In this document: piece by piece, positions 14,793 to 22,825 of the stretch
Numbering within the stretch: the first letter of the stretch is position 1
Layout: every line of letters starts with the position of its first letter
Assembly: GCA_022614805.1 (NCBI GenBank)
Contig: JAKEHY010000034.1
Span: 1 to 25,854 of the forward strand
Reading direction: 5' to 3'
Source: Candidatus Zixiibacteriota bacterium
GTDB lineage: Bacteria > Zixibacteria > MSB-5A5 > DSPP01
DNA length: 25,854 nucleotides
The notes under the pieces: generated by a model
The model's input: the letters and a program-made list of their open reading frames with translations, nothing else
Databases searched by the model: none
Told to the model about the DNA's origin: nothing
Program-made: the position numbers and the translations under genes

Positions 14793-17402
14793 ATGGTAGG
14801 TAAAACCATTTCGCATTACAAAATCCTCGAGAAATTGGGGGAAGGGGGAATGGGGGAGGTCTATTTGGCCGAGGACACCAGTTTGGGCCGCAAGGTGGCC
14901 ATCAAGTTTCTTTCATCCGACAAGGCCGCCGAACCGGAATCCCGCCAGCGCTTTGTGCACGAAGCCCGCGCGCAGGCGATGCTCTCCCATCCCAGCATTG
15001 CCACCTTTCACGAAGTCGGCGAGGATCAAGATAAGGTCTTTATCGTAATGGAGTACATCGAAGGCCAGCCGCTTTCCCGCCTGGCCTCCGGAGAAAAGTT
15101 ATCTCTGCCCCAGATTCTGGATTTAGCCATTCAGGTGGGAGAAGGGTTACAAGCCGCCCATGAAAAGGGGATAACCCACCGGGATATTAAACCGGAAAAC
15201 GTGCTGGTTACCGCAAAACACCACGCCAAGATAACCGACTTTGGACTGGCCAAGTGGAAAGGGGCCACCACGCTTACCCAAACCGGTGCCCGTATGGGAA
15301 CGGCCTACTATATGTCTCCGGAACAGGTGGAGGGGAAAAAGGTTGACCATCGCACGGACATTTTTTCTTTCGGAACTCTTCTCTATGAATTGCTTTGTGC
15401 CCGAAAGCCGTTTGAAGGGGACACCGAGACGGCCATTTTCTATGATTTGATAAACACCCAGCCCCAGCCGTTGGCCCGCTTTGCCCGGAATATTCCGGAA
15501 AAATTAGAGCAGATTGTCTTGAAGTGTTTGGCCAAAAAGCCGGAGGAGCGGTATCAGTCGGCGGCCGATTTGGTGGCGGATTTGAAAACGTTGCGAAGGA
15601 CCAGCGATGTACAAAATATCCCTGTATCCCATACCAAACCGGCTGCAAGCCGGAAAAAATGGATTGGAATTTCGGTTGGCCTTGGAATTATTCTGCTTGC
15701 CTTTGCCGCCTACGTAATTTTGCCTAAATTTTTCACTACGACTTCAAGAGATACCAAACCGGGAAGAAAGATGCTGGCGGTTTTGCCGTTCGACAATTTG
15801 GGTTCGGTGGAACAGGAGTATTTTGCCGACGGCATAACCGATGAGATTACCACCCGTTTGGCGAAAATCGGCGGTCTGGGAGTCATTTCCCACACCAGCG
15901 CCCGTAAATATAAAAAGACCGACAAAACTGTGAAGCAAATCGGCGCCGAGCTGGGAGCGGATTACATTCTGGAAGGAAACATTCGCTGGGCCAAATCGGG
16001 CGCGTCCAGCCGCATCCGCATCAACCCGCAGTTGATACAGGTTTCCGACGACTCGCACCTTTGGGCGGAGAACTATGACGCGGTTTTAAACGATGTTTTC
16101 GAACTGCAGTCCAGCATCGCCGAGAAAGTGGCGGCCGCTTTGGACGTTGCGCTTTTGGAGCCGGAGCGCAAAATCCTTGCCGCCAAGCCAACGGAGAATC
16201 TGGAGGCCTACGATTTTTATCTGCGCGGCAACGACCATTTCAATCGCTTCACCCCGGGGACGACTGGAGCCGGGAAATACATGGGTATCGCTTTGCAGAT
16301 GTATCAGAAAGCTGTGGAATTGGATCCCGGCTTCGCGCTGGCCTATTGCCAGCTTTCAAGGAGCAATACCGAAATATACTGGCATTACGACCGAAAGGAG
16401 GAATATCTAAAAGACGCTAAAGCGGCGGTGGAAAAGGCCTTTAAGCTTTCTCCCGGCCTGCCTGAAGCCCACCTGGCTCTTGGCTCCTACCATTACCACG
16501 CACGGGAGTACGAAAAGGCGTTGGAAGAGTTCGCGATCGCTCAAAAAAGCTTGCCGAATAATGCTGACCTTCTTCAGGAGATTGGATATGTGCAAAGGCG
16601 TCAGGGAAAATGGGACCTTGCCTTGGCCAGCTTTAAGAAAGCGGCCGAACTGGACCGGGGTCGGTCCGATATTCCCTTCGAACTCGGCCAGATATACAAT
16701 CGATTGCACAAATATTCCGAGGCGGCATCCTATTATGAGCGCGCTATTTTGCTGGATCCCGGAGGATATGTTCCCTATTGGCAAAAGGTAGGCTTATATG
16801 TTAAACAAGATGGTGCCACCGAAAAAGCTCGCAAGGTTCTTGTTCAGGCAGTAGGAAAAGTGGATGCGGCGGAACTTAATAACCGGTGGGTCTGGCTGGA
16901 TGTTATTGAAGGAAATTACCCGCAGGCGTTGAGTCGACTTAACGGACCGGAGGCCTACAACAACGATTCTGCGGGCTACTATTTGGACAAAGCGCAAGTA
17001 TATGGATTGATTATTGGGCAGTCTAGGCTACAACGCACCTGTTACGATTCCGCCCGAATACTTTTGGAGAAAGAGTTGGAACTTCAACCCGAGAATGAAG
17101 TCCTTCACAGCCAACTCGGAATGGCTTATGCCGGTTTAGGCCGAAAAAGTGAGGCGATCCGGGAAGGGAAGAAGGGAGTAGAACTGCAACCCATTAACAA
17201 ATATGCAAACAGCGGACCTGATCGACTTGAGGGCTTAGCGCGCATATACGTTATGGCGGGTGAATATGAAGCGGCCTTGAAGGAAATTGAATATCTGTTG
17301 TCCATCCCGAGCAACCTATCCATCCCTTTGCTTCGCCTCGACCCCGGCTGGGCGCCCTTGAAGAGTCATCCGAGGTTTCAGAAGCTTTTGGCGGAAAAGT
17401 AA
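14793..17402 (+). CDS. Membrane Ser/Thr protein kinase with TolB-like and TPR domains
   Basis: An 869-residue Hanks-type kinase. Kinase domain about 9-268: Gly loop GEGGMGEVY (16-24), Lys38 in VAIK, HRDIKPEN (Asp131, Asn136), DFG Asp149, and GTAYYMSPEQ in place of APE. All catalytic residues are present, so it should be active. A single membrane helix spans about 290-312. Outside the membrane, residues about 325-455 resemble the TolB N-terminal/FlgO-like domain (MLAVLPFDNLG, FADGITDEITTRL, GADYILEGNI) found in similar multidomain regulators; the remainder to about 860 is TPR repeats. The architecture suggests a receptor that couples periplasmic protein binding to cytoplasmic phosphorylation. 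It is divergent from ECF module 2, with promoters only a few bases apart, so joint regulation is possible. Confidence 0.95.
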   Translation: MVGKTISHYKILEKLGEGGMGEVYLAEDTSLGRKVAIKFLSSDKAAEPESRQRFVHEARAQAMLSHPSIATFHEVGEDQDKVFIVMEYIEGQPLSRLASGEKLSLPQILDLAIQVGEGLQAAHEKGITHRDIKPENVLVTAKHHAKITDFGLAKWKGATTLTQTGARMGTAYYMSPEQVEGKKVDHRTDIFSFGTLLYELLCARKPFEGDTETAIFYDLINTQPQPLARFARNIPEKLEQIVLKCLAKKPEERYQSAADLVADLKTLRRTSDVQNIPVSHTKPAASRKKWIGISVGLGIILLAFAAYVILPKFFTTTSRDTKPGRKMLAVLPFDNLGSVEQEYFADGITDEITTRLAKIGGLGVISHTSARKYKKTDKTVKQIGAELGADYILEGNIRWAKSGASSRIRINPQLIQVSDDSHLWAENYDAVLNDVFELQSSIAEKVAAALDVALLEPERKILAAKPTENLEAYDFYLRGNDHFNRFTPGTTGAGKYMGIALQMYQKAVELDPGFALAYCQLSRSNTEIYWHYDRKEEYLKDAKAAVEKAFKLSPGLPEAHLALGSYHYHAREYEKALEEFAIAQKSLPNNADLLQEIGYVQRRQGKWDLALASFKKAAELDRGRSDIPFELGQIYNRLHKYSEAASYYERAILLDPGGYVPYWQKVGLYVKQDGATEKARKVLVQAVGKVDAAELNNRWVWLDVIEGNYPQALSRLNGPEAYNNDSAGYYLDKAQVYGLIIGQSRLQRTCYDSARILLEKELELQPENEVLHSQLGMAYAGLGRKSEAIREGKKGVELQPINKYANSGPDRLEGLARIYVMAGEYEAALKEIEYLLSIPSNLSIPLLRLDPGWAPLKSHPRFQKLLAEK

Positions 17403-17404
17403 AG

Positions 17405-17435
17405 AAGGGCAAACGCACTGTTCGCCCCTGCCCTT
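17405..17435 (+). terminator. Possible weak terminator after kinase gene
   Basis: AAGGGCA (17405-17411) can pair with TGCCCTT (17429-17435), two bases after the kinase stop. The following bases (TCCGATAATTCTTCC) are only partly T-rich, so this is doubtful. Confidence 0.3.
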
Positions 17436-17463
17436 TCCGATAATTCTTCCTCTGATAAAGTAG

Positions 17464-17491
17464 TTGGAATTTTGATTTAAGGAATTAAATT
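17464..17491 (+). promoter_or_regulatory. Possible promoter of proS
   Basis: TTGGAA (17464-17469), 16 bases, TAAATT (17486-17491). The predicted start near 17498 is about two bases before ATG 17500, again suggesting a leaderless mRNA; AAGGA at 17479 is too far from the ATG to serve as ribosome binding site. Confidence 0.35.
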
Positions 17492-17499
17492 AAGAATCT

Positions 17500-19212
17500 A
17501 TGCGCTGGAGCGAGGCCTTCATACCCACTTTGCGGGAAGTTCCCGCCGAGGCGGAACTGATTTCCCATCAGCTTCTCTTGCGGGCGGGAATGATACGGAA
17601 ACTGGCGGCCGGGATTTACATCTATTTGCCGCTTTTCCAACGCACCCTTCTCAAAGTCGCCCAAATTGTGCGGGAAGAGATGAACCGGCAGGGGGCGGTG
17701 GAAATCACCATGCCGGTTCTGCACCCGGCCGAAATCTGGCAGGAGACCGGCCGCTGGGACACGGTCGGCAAAGAGCTTATCCGTTTGAAAGACCGACACG
17801 GGCGAGATTTGGTCTTGGGGCCGACCCACGAGGAAATCATCACCTTCCTCGTCCGCGGCGAACTGCGCTCTTACCGTCAGCTTCCGATTAACCTCTACCA
17901 GATTCAGGTGAAATTCCGGGATGAAATCCGCCCCCGGTTTGGCCTCTTGCGGGGGCGGGAGTTCACGATGAAAGACGCCTATACCTTCGATGCCACCGAG
18001 GAAAGTTTCAAAAAAAGCTACCAAAAAATGATTGACGCCTACTTCGCTGCTTTCAACCGCTGCGGGCTGGAGACCGTGAAAGTCGAATCCGACACCGGTG
18101 CTATGGGTGGAAAGTCGGCTCACGAATTTATCGTTTTGGTGGATACCGAAGGGGGGGAAAGTTTGATTTTCACCTGCTCCAATTGCGACTACGCCGTGCA
18201 TTCCGACCGGGCAAGCTTCAAGGAAGCCGCCCCACCCTCCGAGAAAGTGTTGCCGTATGAAAAAGTGCATACGCCCAACGTGATGGCGGCAGAAGAAGTC
18301 GCCCGGTTTTTGAAACTGCCGGTGCAGAAACTGGTGAAAACCATGATTTACAAGACCGACAACGGATTCGTGGCGGCCCTGGTGCGGGGAGACCGGGAAG
18401 TGAATCTGGTCAAGCTGAAAAATCTGGTCGGCAGCATTGAAATGGATATGGCCGGAACCGAGGACGTCCAACGGATAACCCAGGCGCCGAAGGGCTTCGC
18501 CGGGCCGGTGGGGCTTGCTGGTCTGGAAATCATCGCCGATACCGAAGTTGCAGTGTTACCGAATTTTGTTTCGGGCGCCAACGAAGGGGATTACCATATC
18601 AAAAACATCAACACCGGCCGGGATTTCAAGCCGTCCCGGGTCGCCGACATCAAGGTGGCGGTGGAAGGGGAGGTCTGCGCTTCTTGCGGCAAAGGAAAAT
18701 TGAAGGCTTCGCGCGGCATCGAAGTGGGCAATACTTTTTCTTTGGGAACGAAATACTCGGTTTCTTTGAAAGCCACTTTTCTGGATGAAAAAGGGGGGGA
18801 GAGGCCCTTCATCATGGGCAGCTACGGCATCGGCATCACCCGCACGGCGCAGGCGGCGGTGGAGAAATTCCACGACGCCGACGGCATCATCTGGCCGAAA
18901 ACAATTGCGCCTTTGGATGTGCATATCGTTCCAGTCAAGATGGAAGACGCCCAGCAGGCCGAGGTGGCGGAAAGGCTGTATCGGGCCTTCAACGAAGCGG
19001 GAATTGAGCCGCTTTTGGACGACCGAAAGGAACGGGCGGGGGTGAAGTTCAAAGACGCCGATTTAATAGGGATTCCGGTTCAAATCGTCATCGGGGACAG
19101 GGGGTTGAAGGAAGGGAAGCTGGAGTTCAAAGTCCGCAAGACCAAGGAGAGTTCGACAGCCCCCATTGGGGAGGCGGTTCCTTACTTCAAGAAGCTGTGG
19201 GAAACGATTTAA
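17500..19212 (+). CDS. proS: Prolyl-tRNA synthetase (bacterial type with editing insertion)
   Basis: A 570-residue class II synthetase that charges tRNA-Pro. Its length and the YbaK-like editing insertion between motifs 2 and 3 (roughly residues 220-400, with FLKLPVQKLVKTMIY, VNLVKL and GFAGPVGL) show the long bacterial form, which clears misacylated Ala-tRNA-Pro. Catalytic blocks include EITMPVLHPAEIWQETGRW, LGPTHEEIIT, FRDEIRPRFGLLRGREF and, after the insertion, GSYGIGITRTAQAAVE. The C-terminal anticodon-binding domain follows (GIEPLLDDRKERAGVKFKDA, IPVQIVIGDRGL). The N-terminus is complete with the usual LREVPAEAELISHQLLLRAG. It stands alone between the kinase and a repeat cluster. Confidence 0.98.
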   Translation: MRWSEAFIPTLREVPAEAELISHQLLLRAGMIRKLAAGIYIYLPLFQRTLLKVAQIVREEMNRQGAVEITMPVLHPAEIWQETGRWDTVGKELIRLKDRHGRDLVLGPTHEEIITFLVRGELRSYRQLPINLYQIQVKFRDEIRPRFGLLRGREFTMKDAYTFDATEESFKKSYQKMIDAYFAAFNRCGLETVKVESDTGAMGGKSAHEFIVLVDTEGGESLIFTCSNCDYAVHSDRASFKEAAPPSEKVLPYEKVHTPNVMAAEEVARFLKLPVQKLVKTMIYKTDNGFVAALVRGDREVNLVKLKNLVGSIEMDMAGTEDVQRITQAPKGFAGPVGLAGLEIIADTEVAVLPNFVSGANEGDYHIKNINTGRDFKPSRVADIKVAVEGEVCASCGKGKLKASRGIEVGNTFSLGTKYSVSLKATFLDEKGGERPFIMGSYGIGITRTAQAAVEKFHDADGIIWPKTIAPLDVHIVPVKMEDAQQAEVAERLYRAFNEAGIEPLLDDRKERAGVKFKDADLIGIPVQIVIGDRGLKEGKLEFKVRKTKESSTAPIGEAVPYFKKLWETI

Positions 19213-19230
19213 GCAAGTAAAGCCCCTCGT

Positions 19231-19337
19231 TGTCATGTCGAACGAAGTGAGACATCTGGGTGGTGGAGCGGGGAGCCAATTTTAGCATTCGCGGAATAAA
19301 AGCAACGGCGAGATTCTTCGCTTCGCTCAGAATGACA
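19231..19337. repeat. MITE-like intergenic repeat with imperfect inverted ends, copy 2
   Basis: The left end TGTCATGTCGAACGAAGTGA and then GACATCTGGG matches the right arm of copy 1 read in reverse. The right end, read on the minus strand, is TGTCATTCTGAGCGAAGCGA and then AGAATCT, matching the left arm of copy 1. The central sequence differs from copy 1. It starts 19 bases after the proS stop. Confidence 0.7.
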
Positions 19338-19502
19338 ACTCTATGATTCTTTCTGAAATCATACGCCCAAGGTTTTCCCTCCCCTTGAGGGGAGGGCCTG
19401 CCCGAGCCGAGCTCGGTGCTTGGCCAGGGATTAAGGGCTTGCCCCGAGCGAAGTCGAGAGGTGGGGTCAACGGTCATCCCGCTCTCTTCCGATACGTTGC
19501 CG
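19338..19502. repeat. Repeat-rich spacer with palindromes
   Basis: With the inverted element before it, this fills the 290-base gap between proS and the glycosyltransferase gene. It holds a perfect palindrome CCCTCCCC/GGGGAGGG (19377-19384 with 19389-19396), a GAGCCGAGCTC stretch, and CCGAGCGAAGTCGAGAGGTG, which resembles arms of the other intergenic repeats. I see no coding signal and no clear promoter or terminator. Confidence 0.5.
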
Positions 19503-20621
19503 ATGCCGCTTAAAATTCTGGCGATTAACTGGCGGGATTTGAAAAACCCCCTCGCCGGCGGGGCCGAGGTGCATCTCGAAGAAAATCTGCGCCGCTTCGT
19601 CAAAATGGGGCATTCGGTCACCCTGCTCACCTCCAATTTTCCCGGTGGGGCGAAGGAAGAGATGATCGAGAGGGTGCGGATGGTTCGTGCCGGGAACGAT
19701 TACACCTTCAATTGGTGCGTTCCTTTTATGCTGAAAAAGGAACTAAAGAAGAATTCCTACGACATTGTTTTGGAAGATATCAATAAGGTGCCGTTTTATT
19801 CCCCTCTCTTTCAAAAACTGCCCACCTTGGTGGTCGTGCCGCATCTTTTTGCGGATGCCGTGTTTCAGGAAATTAATTTCGTTCTGGGGCTGTATATCTA
19901 CCTTGCGGAAAAGCCGATTCCCCGGGTCTATCGCGGCCGTAAGTTCTGCGTGATTTCCGAAAGCACCAGGCAGGATTTGACCGCCCGCGGCATTCCGCCG
20001 GAAGATGTACGGGTCGTTTACTGCGGCACCGATTTTTCGCTTTATTCCAAAGATCCCAGAGTGGACAAGGAGAAGGAACCCCTTGTTGTTTATCTGGGGC
20101 GGCTCAAAAAATACAAAAGTGTGGACCATCTGCTCGGGGCCTTCGCCAAAATTGCCAGCGATTTCTCCAAAGCGCGGCTTATTATCATTGGCGAAGGAGA
20201 TGACCATCCGCGGTTGGCCGATTTGACCCGAAAGCTGGGGATTGAAAGCCGGGTGACCTACACCGGCTTCGCCCCGAAAGAGGAGAAGGTGAACTGGCTG
20301 CAGAAGGCCTGGGTGGTCGTCTGCCCCTCCCTCAAGGAGGGATGGGGATTGACGAACATAGAAGCCAACGCCTGCGGCACGCCGGTGGTCTGCGCCGACG
20401 TGCCCGGGCTTCGGGATTCGGTTGCGCCGGGGAAGTCGGGTTTATTATATCCCTACGGCCAGACCGACCGGTTGGCGGCCCATCTCCGCGATGTGCTGTC
20501 CAATCCTCCTTTGCGTCAGAAGCTGGAAGAGGGAGCTTTGGAATGGGCCAAAAATTTCTCCTGGGACCGCTCGGCGGAGGAAATGATAAAGCTGGTCGAA
20601 GAAGTGGTGCATAAAAGATGA
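19503..20621 (+). CDS. GT4-family glycosyltransferase
   Basis: A 372-residue GT-B fold glycosyltransferase. ATG 19503 (MPLKILAINWRDLKNPLAGG) is chosen as start; the frame runs further upstream only through repeat sequence. The N-terminal acceptor half begins with the GGAEVH loop typical of GT4 enzymes. The C-terminal donor half has VVYLGRLKKYKSVDHLLGAF, IIIGEGDDHPRL and the EX7E signature in SLKEGWGLTNIEANACG. These enzymes transfer a sugar from a nucleotide donor, probably GDP-mannose or UDP-hexose, to a lipid or polysaccharide acceptor at the cytoplasmic membrane face; the exact sugar cannot be told. No ribosome binding site is visible. It overlaps the UPF0104 gene by four bases (ATGA). Confidence 0.93.
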   Translation: MPLKILAINWRDLKNPLAGGAEVHLEENLRRFVKMGHSVTLLTSNFPGGAKEEMIERVRMVRAGNDYTFNWCVPFMLKKELKKNSYDIVLEDINKVPFYSPLFQKLPTLVVVPHLFADAVFQEINFVLGLYIYLAEKPIPRVYRGRKFCVISESTRQDLTARGIPPEDVRVVYCGTDFSLYSKDPRVDKEKEPLVVYLGRLKKYKSVDHLLGAFAKIASDFSKARLIIIGEGDDHPRLADLTRKLGIESRVTYTGFAPKEEKVNWLQKAWVVVCPSLKEGWGLTNIEANACGTPVVCADVPGLRDSVAPGKSGLLYPYGQTDRLAAHLRDVLSNPPLRQKLEEGALEWAKNFSWDRSAEEMIKLVEEVVHKR

Positions 20622-21604
20622 AGGGACGGCTCAAAAAACGCTACATCCTCGGGTTTCTAATCGGGGCTTTGTTTTTGTGGCTTTCCGTGCGCAAGGTGGA
20701 TTTGTCCCAAGTCTGGCAGGCGATGAAAGGGGCCAATTATTGGTATCTTCTTCCGAACCTTTTTTTCACCTTCGTGGGGATGTGGCTGCGGGCCATCCGC
20801 TGGAAGGTGATGCTGGACCCCATCGGCCGGTTGCCGCTCTCCAAAGTGTACGCCTCCACGATGATCGGGTTTATGGCCAACAACGTTTTGCCCTTCCGGC
20901 TGGGGGAGTTCGTGCGACCCTATTCGGTCGGGGTGATAGGGAAAATCTCCCGTTCAGCCGCAATGGCCACCATCGCCTTGGAGCGGGTTTTCGATATGTT
21001 TGCGCTTTTGGTGTTTCTCGTGATGGTTCTGATTTTGCTCCCCTCCCTCACGTCGGTGGGCTGGCTGGATGACGTCGGTTTTCTGGGCCTGGGGGTAAGC
21101 CTGTTGCTTTTGGTCTTTCTGGCGGCTTTGAAACGCTGGCCGGAGAAAAGCCGGAAAGCGGTCAAAAAAGTGCTGACTCTTTTTCCGGAAAGGATTTCCA
21201 GGCTGGGGGCGGAAATTTTCGGGAAGTTCGTGACCGGCCTTTCGGTGATGGGGAGCGGCGGGGGGGTTCTCTATTTGAGCTTTCTTTCCCTTCTGGTCTG
21301 GGCCCTTTCCGCTTTCAACAGCTACTTTATGCTTCTCGCTTTCGATTTGCATCTGGGTCCCCTGGCCTGGTTCACCTGGCTGGTGGTGGTGTCGCTGGGA
21401 ATTATGCTGCCGGCGGCGCCGGGGTTCATCGGCACCTATCAGGCCTTTACCGTCCTTTCCCTGGCGCTTTTCAACGTCTCCCAGGAAACGGCCCTGGCGG
21501 TTTCGGTGATAACCCACGCCATGCAGTTTTTTCCGATTACTCTGGTCGGGCTTTATCATTTAAAAAAAGAGCATCTGTCGTTGAAATACGAGGCTAACGG
21601 GTAG
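20618..21604 (+). CDS. UPF0104/YbhN-like (flippase-like) membrane protein
   Basis: A 328-residue polytopic membrane protein with roughly eight hydrophobic helices. The family marks of the lysylphosphatidylglycerol synthase transmembrane/UPF0104 group are clear: FVGMWLRAIRWKVMLDP, the NNVLPFRLGEFVRPY block (about 88-102), ALERVFDMFALL, and PAAPGFIGTYQAF near the end. There is no C-terminal aminoacyl-transferase domain, so it is not a full MprF. Members are often beside glycosyltransferases and are thought to move or handle lipid-linked substrates. Here it shares an ATGA overlap with the preceding GT4 gene, so the two are translationally coupled and probably act on the same glycolipid. Confidence 0.9.
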   Translation: MKGRLKKRYILGFLIGALFLWLSVRKVDLSQVWQAMKGANYWYLLPNLFFTFVGMWLRAIRWKVMLDPIGRLPLSKVYASTMIGFMANNVLPFRLGEFVRPYSVGVIGKISRSAAMATIALERVFDMFALLVFLVMVLILLPSLTSVGWLDDVGFLGLGVSLLLLVFLAALKRWPEKSRKAVKKVLTLFPERISRLGAEIFGKFVTGLSVMGSGGGVLYLSFLSLLVWALSAFNSYFMLLAFDLHLGPLAWFTWLVVVSLGIMLPAAPGFIGTYQAFTVLSLALFNVSQETALAVSVITHAMQFFPITLVGLYHLKKEHLSLKYEANG

Positions 21605-21702
21605 GATATTGAGGATTGAAGATTTTCGATTGACGATTGAAATCGTCTCCCGGTTCCGGCGTGAATTTCCGGCGGGGATAAGTTATCTCGAACCGGTTTT
21701 CC

Positions 21703-21731
21703 TTGACAGTCCCCGATGCGGGGGTTAGATT
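21703..21731 (+). promoter_or_regulatory. Sigma-70 type promoter of manC operon
   Basis: TTGACA (21703-21708, full consensus), 17 bases, TAGATT (21726-21731). The predicted start near 21738 is about three bases before ATG 21741, and no ribosome binding site is present, pointing to leaderless mRNA. Confidence 0.6.
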
Positions 21732-21740
21732 TTCGGGCGA

Positions 21741-22820
21741 ATGAATTATGCGGTGGTGATGGCCGGCGGGAAGGGAGAACGGTTCTGGCCGCTTTCCCGG
21801 GCCGGCAGCCCCAAGCAGTTTCTCAAAATTCTCTCCGACAAAACGCTTTTGGAAGAAACGCTGGAGCGGACGGCCGCCTTGGCGCCACTGGAGCGCACCC
21901 TCGTGGTGGCGGCCGAGGCCTTTAAGAAGCAGATTCTGGAAAAAGTCCCCTCTCTTTCCGGAAAAAATCTTCTGCTGGAGCCGGAGGGGAAAAACACCGC
22001 CCCAGCGATTGCCCTGGCCGCCGTTCATCTGGCCCAAACCGACCCCCGGGCCGTGATGATTGTTCTCCCCTCCGACCATTTCATAGAGCCAAAAGAGCGG
22101 CTTTCCCGCATTCTTTCCGCCGCCGCGGAAAGGGCGCAGGAGGGGGATTTTTTGATTACTTTGGGCATCGTTCCAACCCGGGCGGAGACGGGATACGGCT
22201 ACATCGAAGTGGGGGAGAAAACCAACGAAACCGACGGCATTGCTCTATATAAGGTGGCGCGGTTCAAGGAGAAGCCCAACCGGACGGCGGCGCAGGAATA
22301 CTATCTGGACCGCAAGCATTTCTGGAATTCCGGGATGTTCGTCTGGTCGGCCGCCGCCATTCTGAAAGCTTTTGAACGGCACCAGCCGAAAATGTACAAG
22401 CAATTAAAAACCTATTCCGAAGCCATCGGGACTTCCAAAGAAGAGGAGGGGCGCAAAAAGCTCTTCGCCGCCTTGGAGCCGGTTTCGGTCGATGTCGCCG
22501 TTCTGGAAAAAGCGGACAACGTTTTGACCATCCCGTCCGATTTCACCTGGGACGACGTGGGAAGCTTTTTGGCCCTGGAGCGGGTGCGCAAGCGGGACCG
22601 GGAGAACAATTTATGCCTCGGCTCCTCTTTGGCCCTTTCCTCCTACGAAACGACGGTCATCAATGAAGGAGAGGGGGTCGTGGCGGTCTTCGGCGTTTCC
22701 GATTTGGTGGTGGTGAAATCGGGGGATTCGGTTTTGGTGGCGCATAAAACCCGCGTAGCGGACTTGAAGGAGCTTACTGAGAAACTGGCCTCCGACCCGA
22801 AATACAAGCCCTACCTCTGA
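21741..22820 (+). CDS. manC: Mannose-1-phosphate guanylyltransferase
   Basis: A 359-residue nucleotidyltransferase that makes GDP-mannose from mannose-1-phosphate and GTP. The N-terminus has the pyrophosphorylase signature MAGGKGERFWPLSR (7-20) and PKQFL. GKNTAPAIALAA (83-94), LPSDH (109-113), ETGYGYIE, FKEKPN (175-180) and WNSGMFVW (195-202) are all present. Length fits the single-function type, without the fused phosphomannose isomerase domain. GDP-mannose could supply the upstream GT4 enzyme. It is the first gene of a compact series; the next gene starts five bases after its stop. Confidence 0.95.
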   Translation: MNYAVVMAGGKGERFWPLSRAGSPKQFLKILSDKTLLEETLERTAALAPLERTLVVAAEAFKKQILEKVPSLSGKNLLLEPEGKNTAPAIALAAVHLAQTDPRAVMIVLPSDHFIEPKERLSRILSAAAERAQEGDFLITLGIVPTRAETGYGYIEVGEKTNETDGIALYKVARFKEKPNRTAAQEYYLDRKHFWNSGMFVWSAAAILKAFERHQPKMYKQLKTYSEAIGTSKEEEGRKKLFAALEPVSVDVAVLEKADNVLTIPSDFTWDDVGSFLALERVRKRDRENNLCLGSSLALSSYETTVINEGEGVVAVFGVSDLVVVKSGDSVLVAHKTRVADLKELTEKLASDPKYKPYL

Positions 22821-22825
22821 CCCGT

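Noticed and set aside
17485-18471. 328-codon open frame on the minus strand
   Set aside because: It is antisense to proS, which is intact and conserved; a long shadow frame from GC-rich codon use.
19293-19301. Third GGAATAAAA, as in the ECF promoters
   Set aside because: It lies inside a repeat element, no GTATT occurs at the required distance, and no gene start follows at the expected place.
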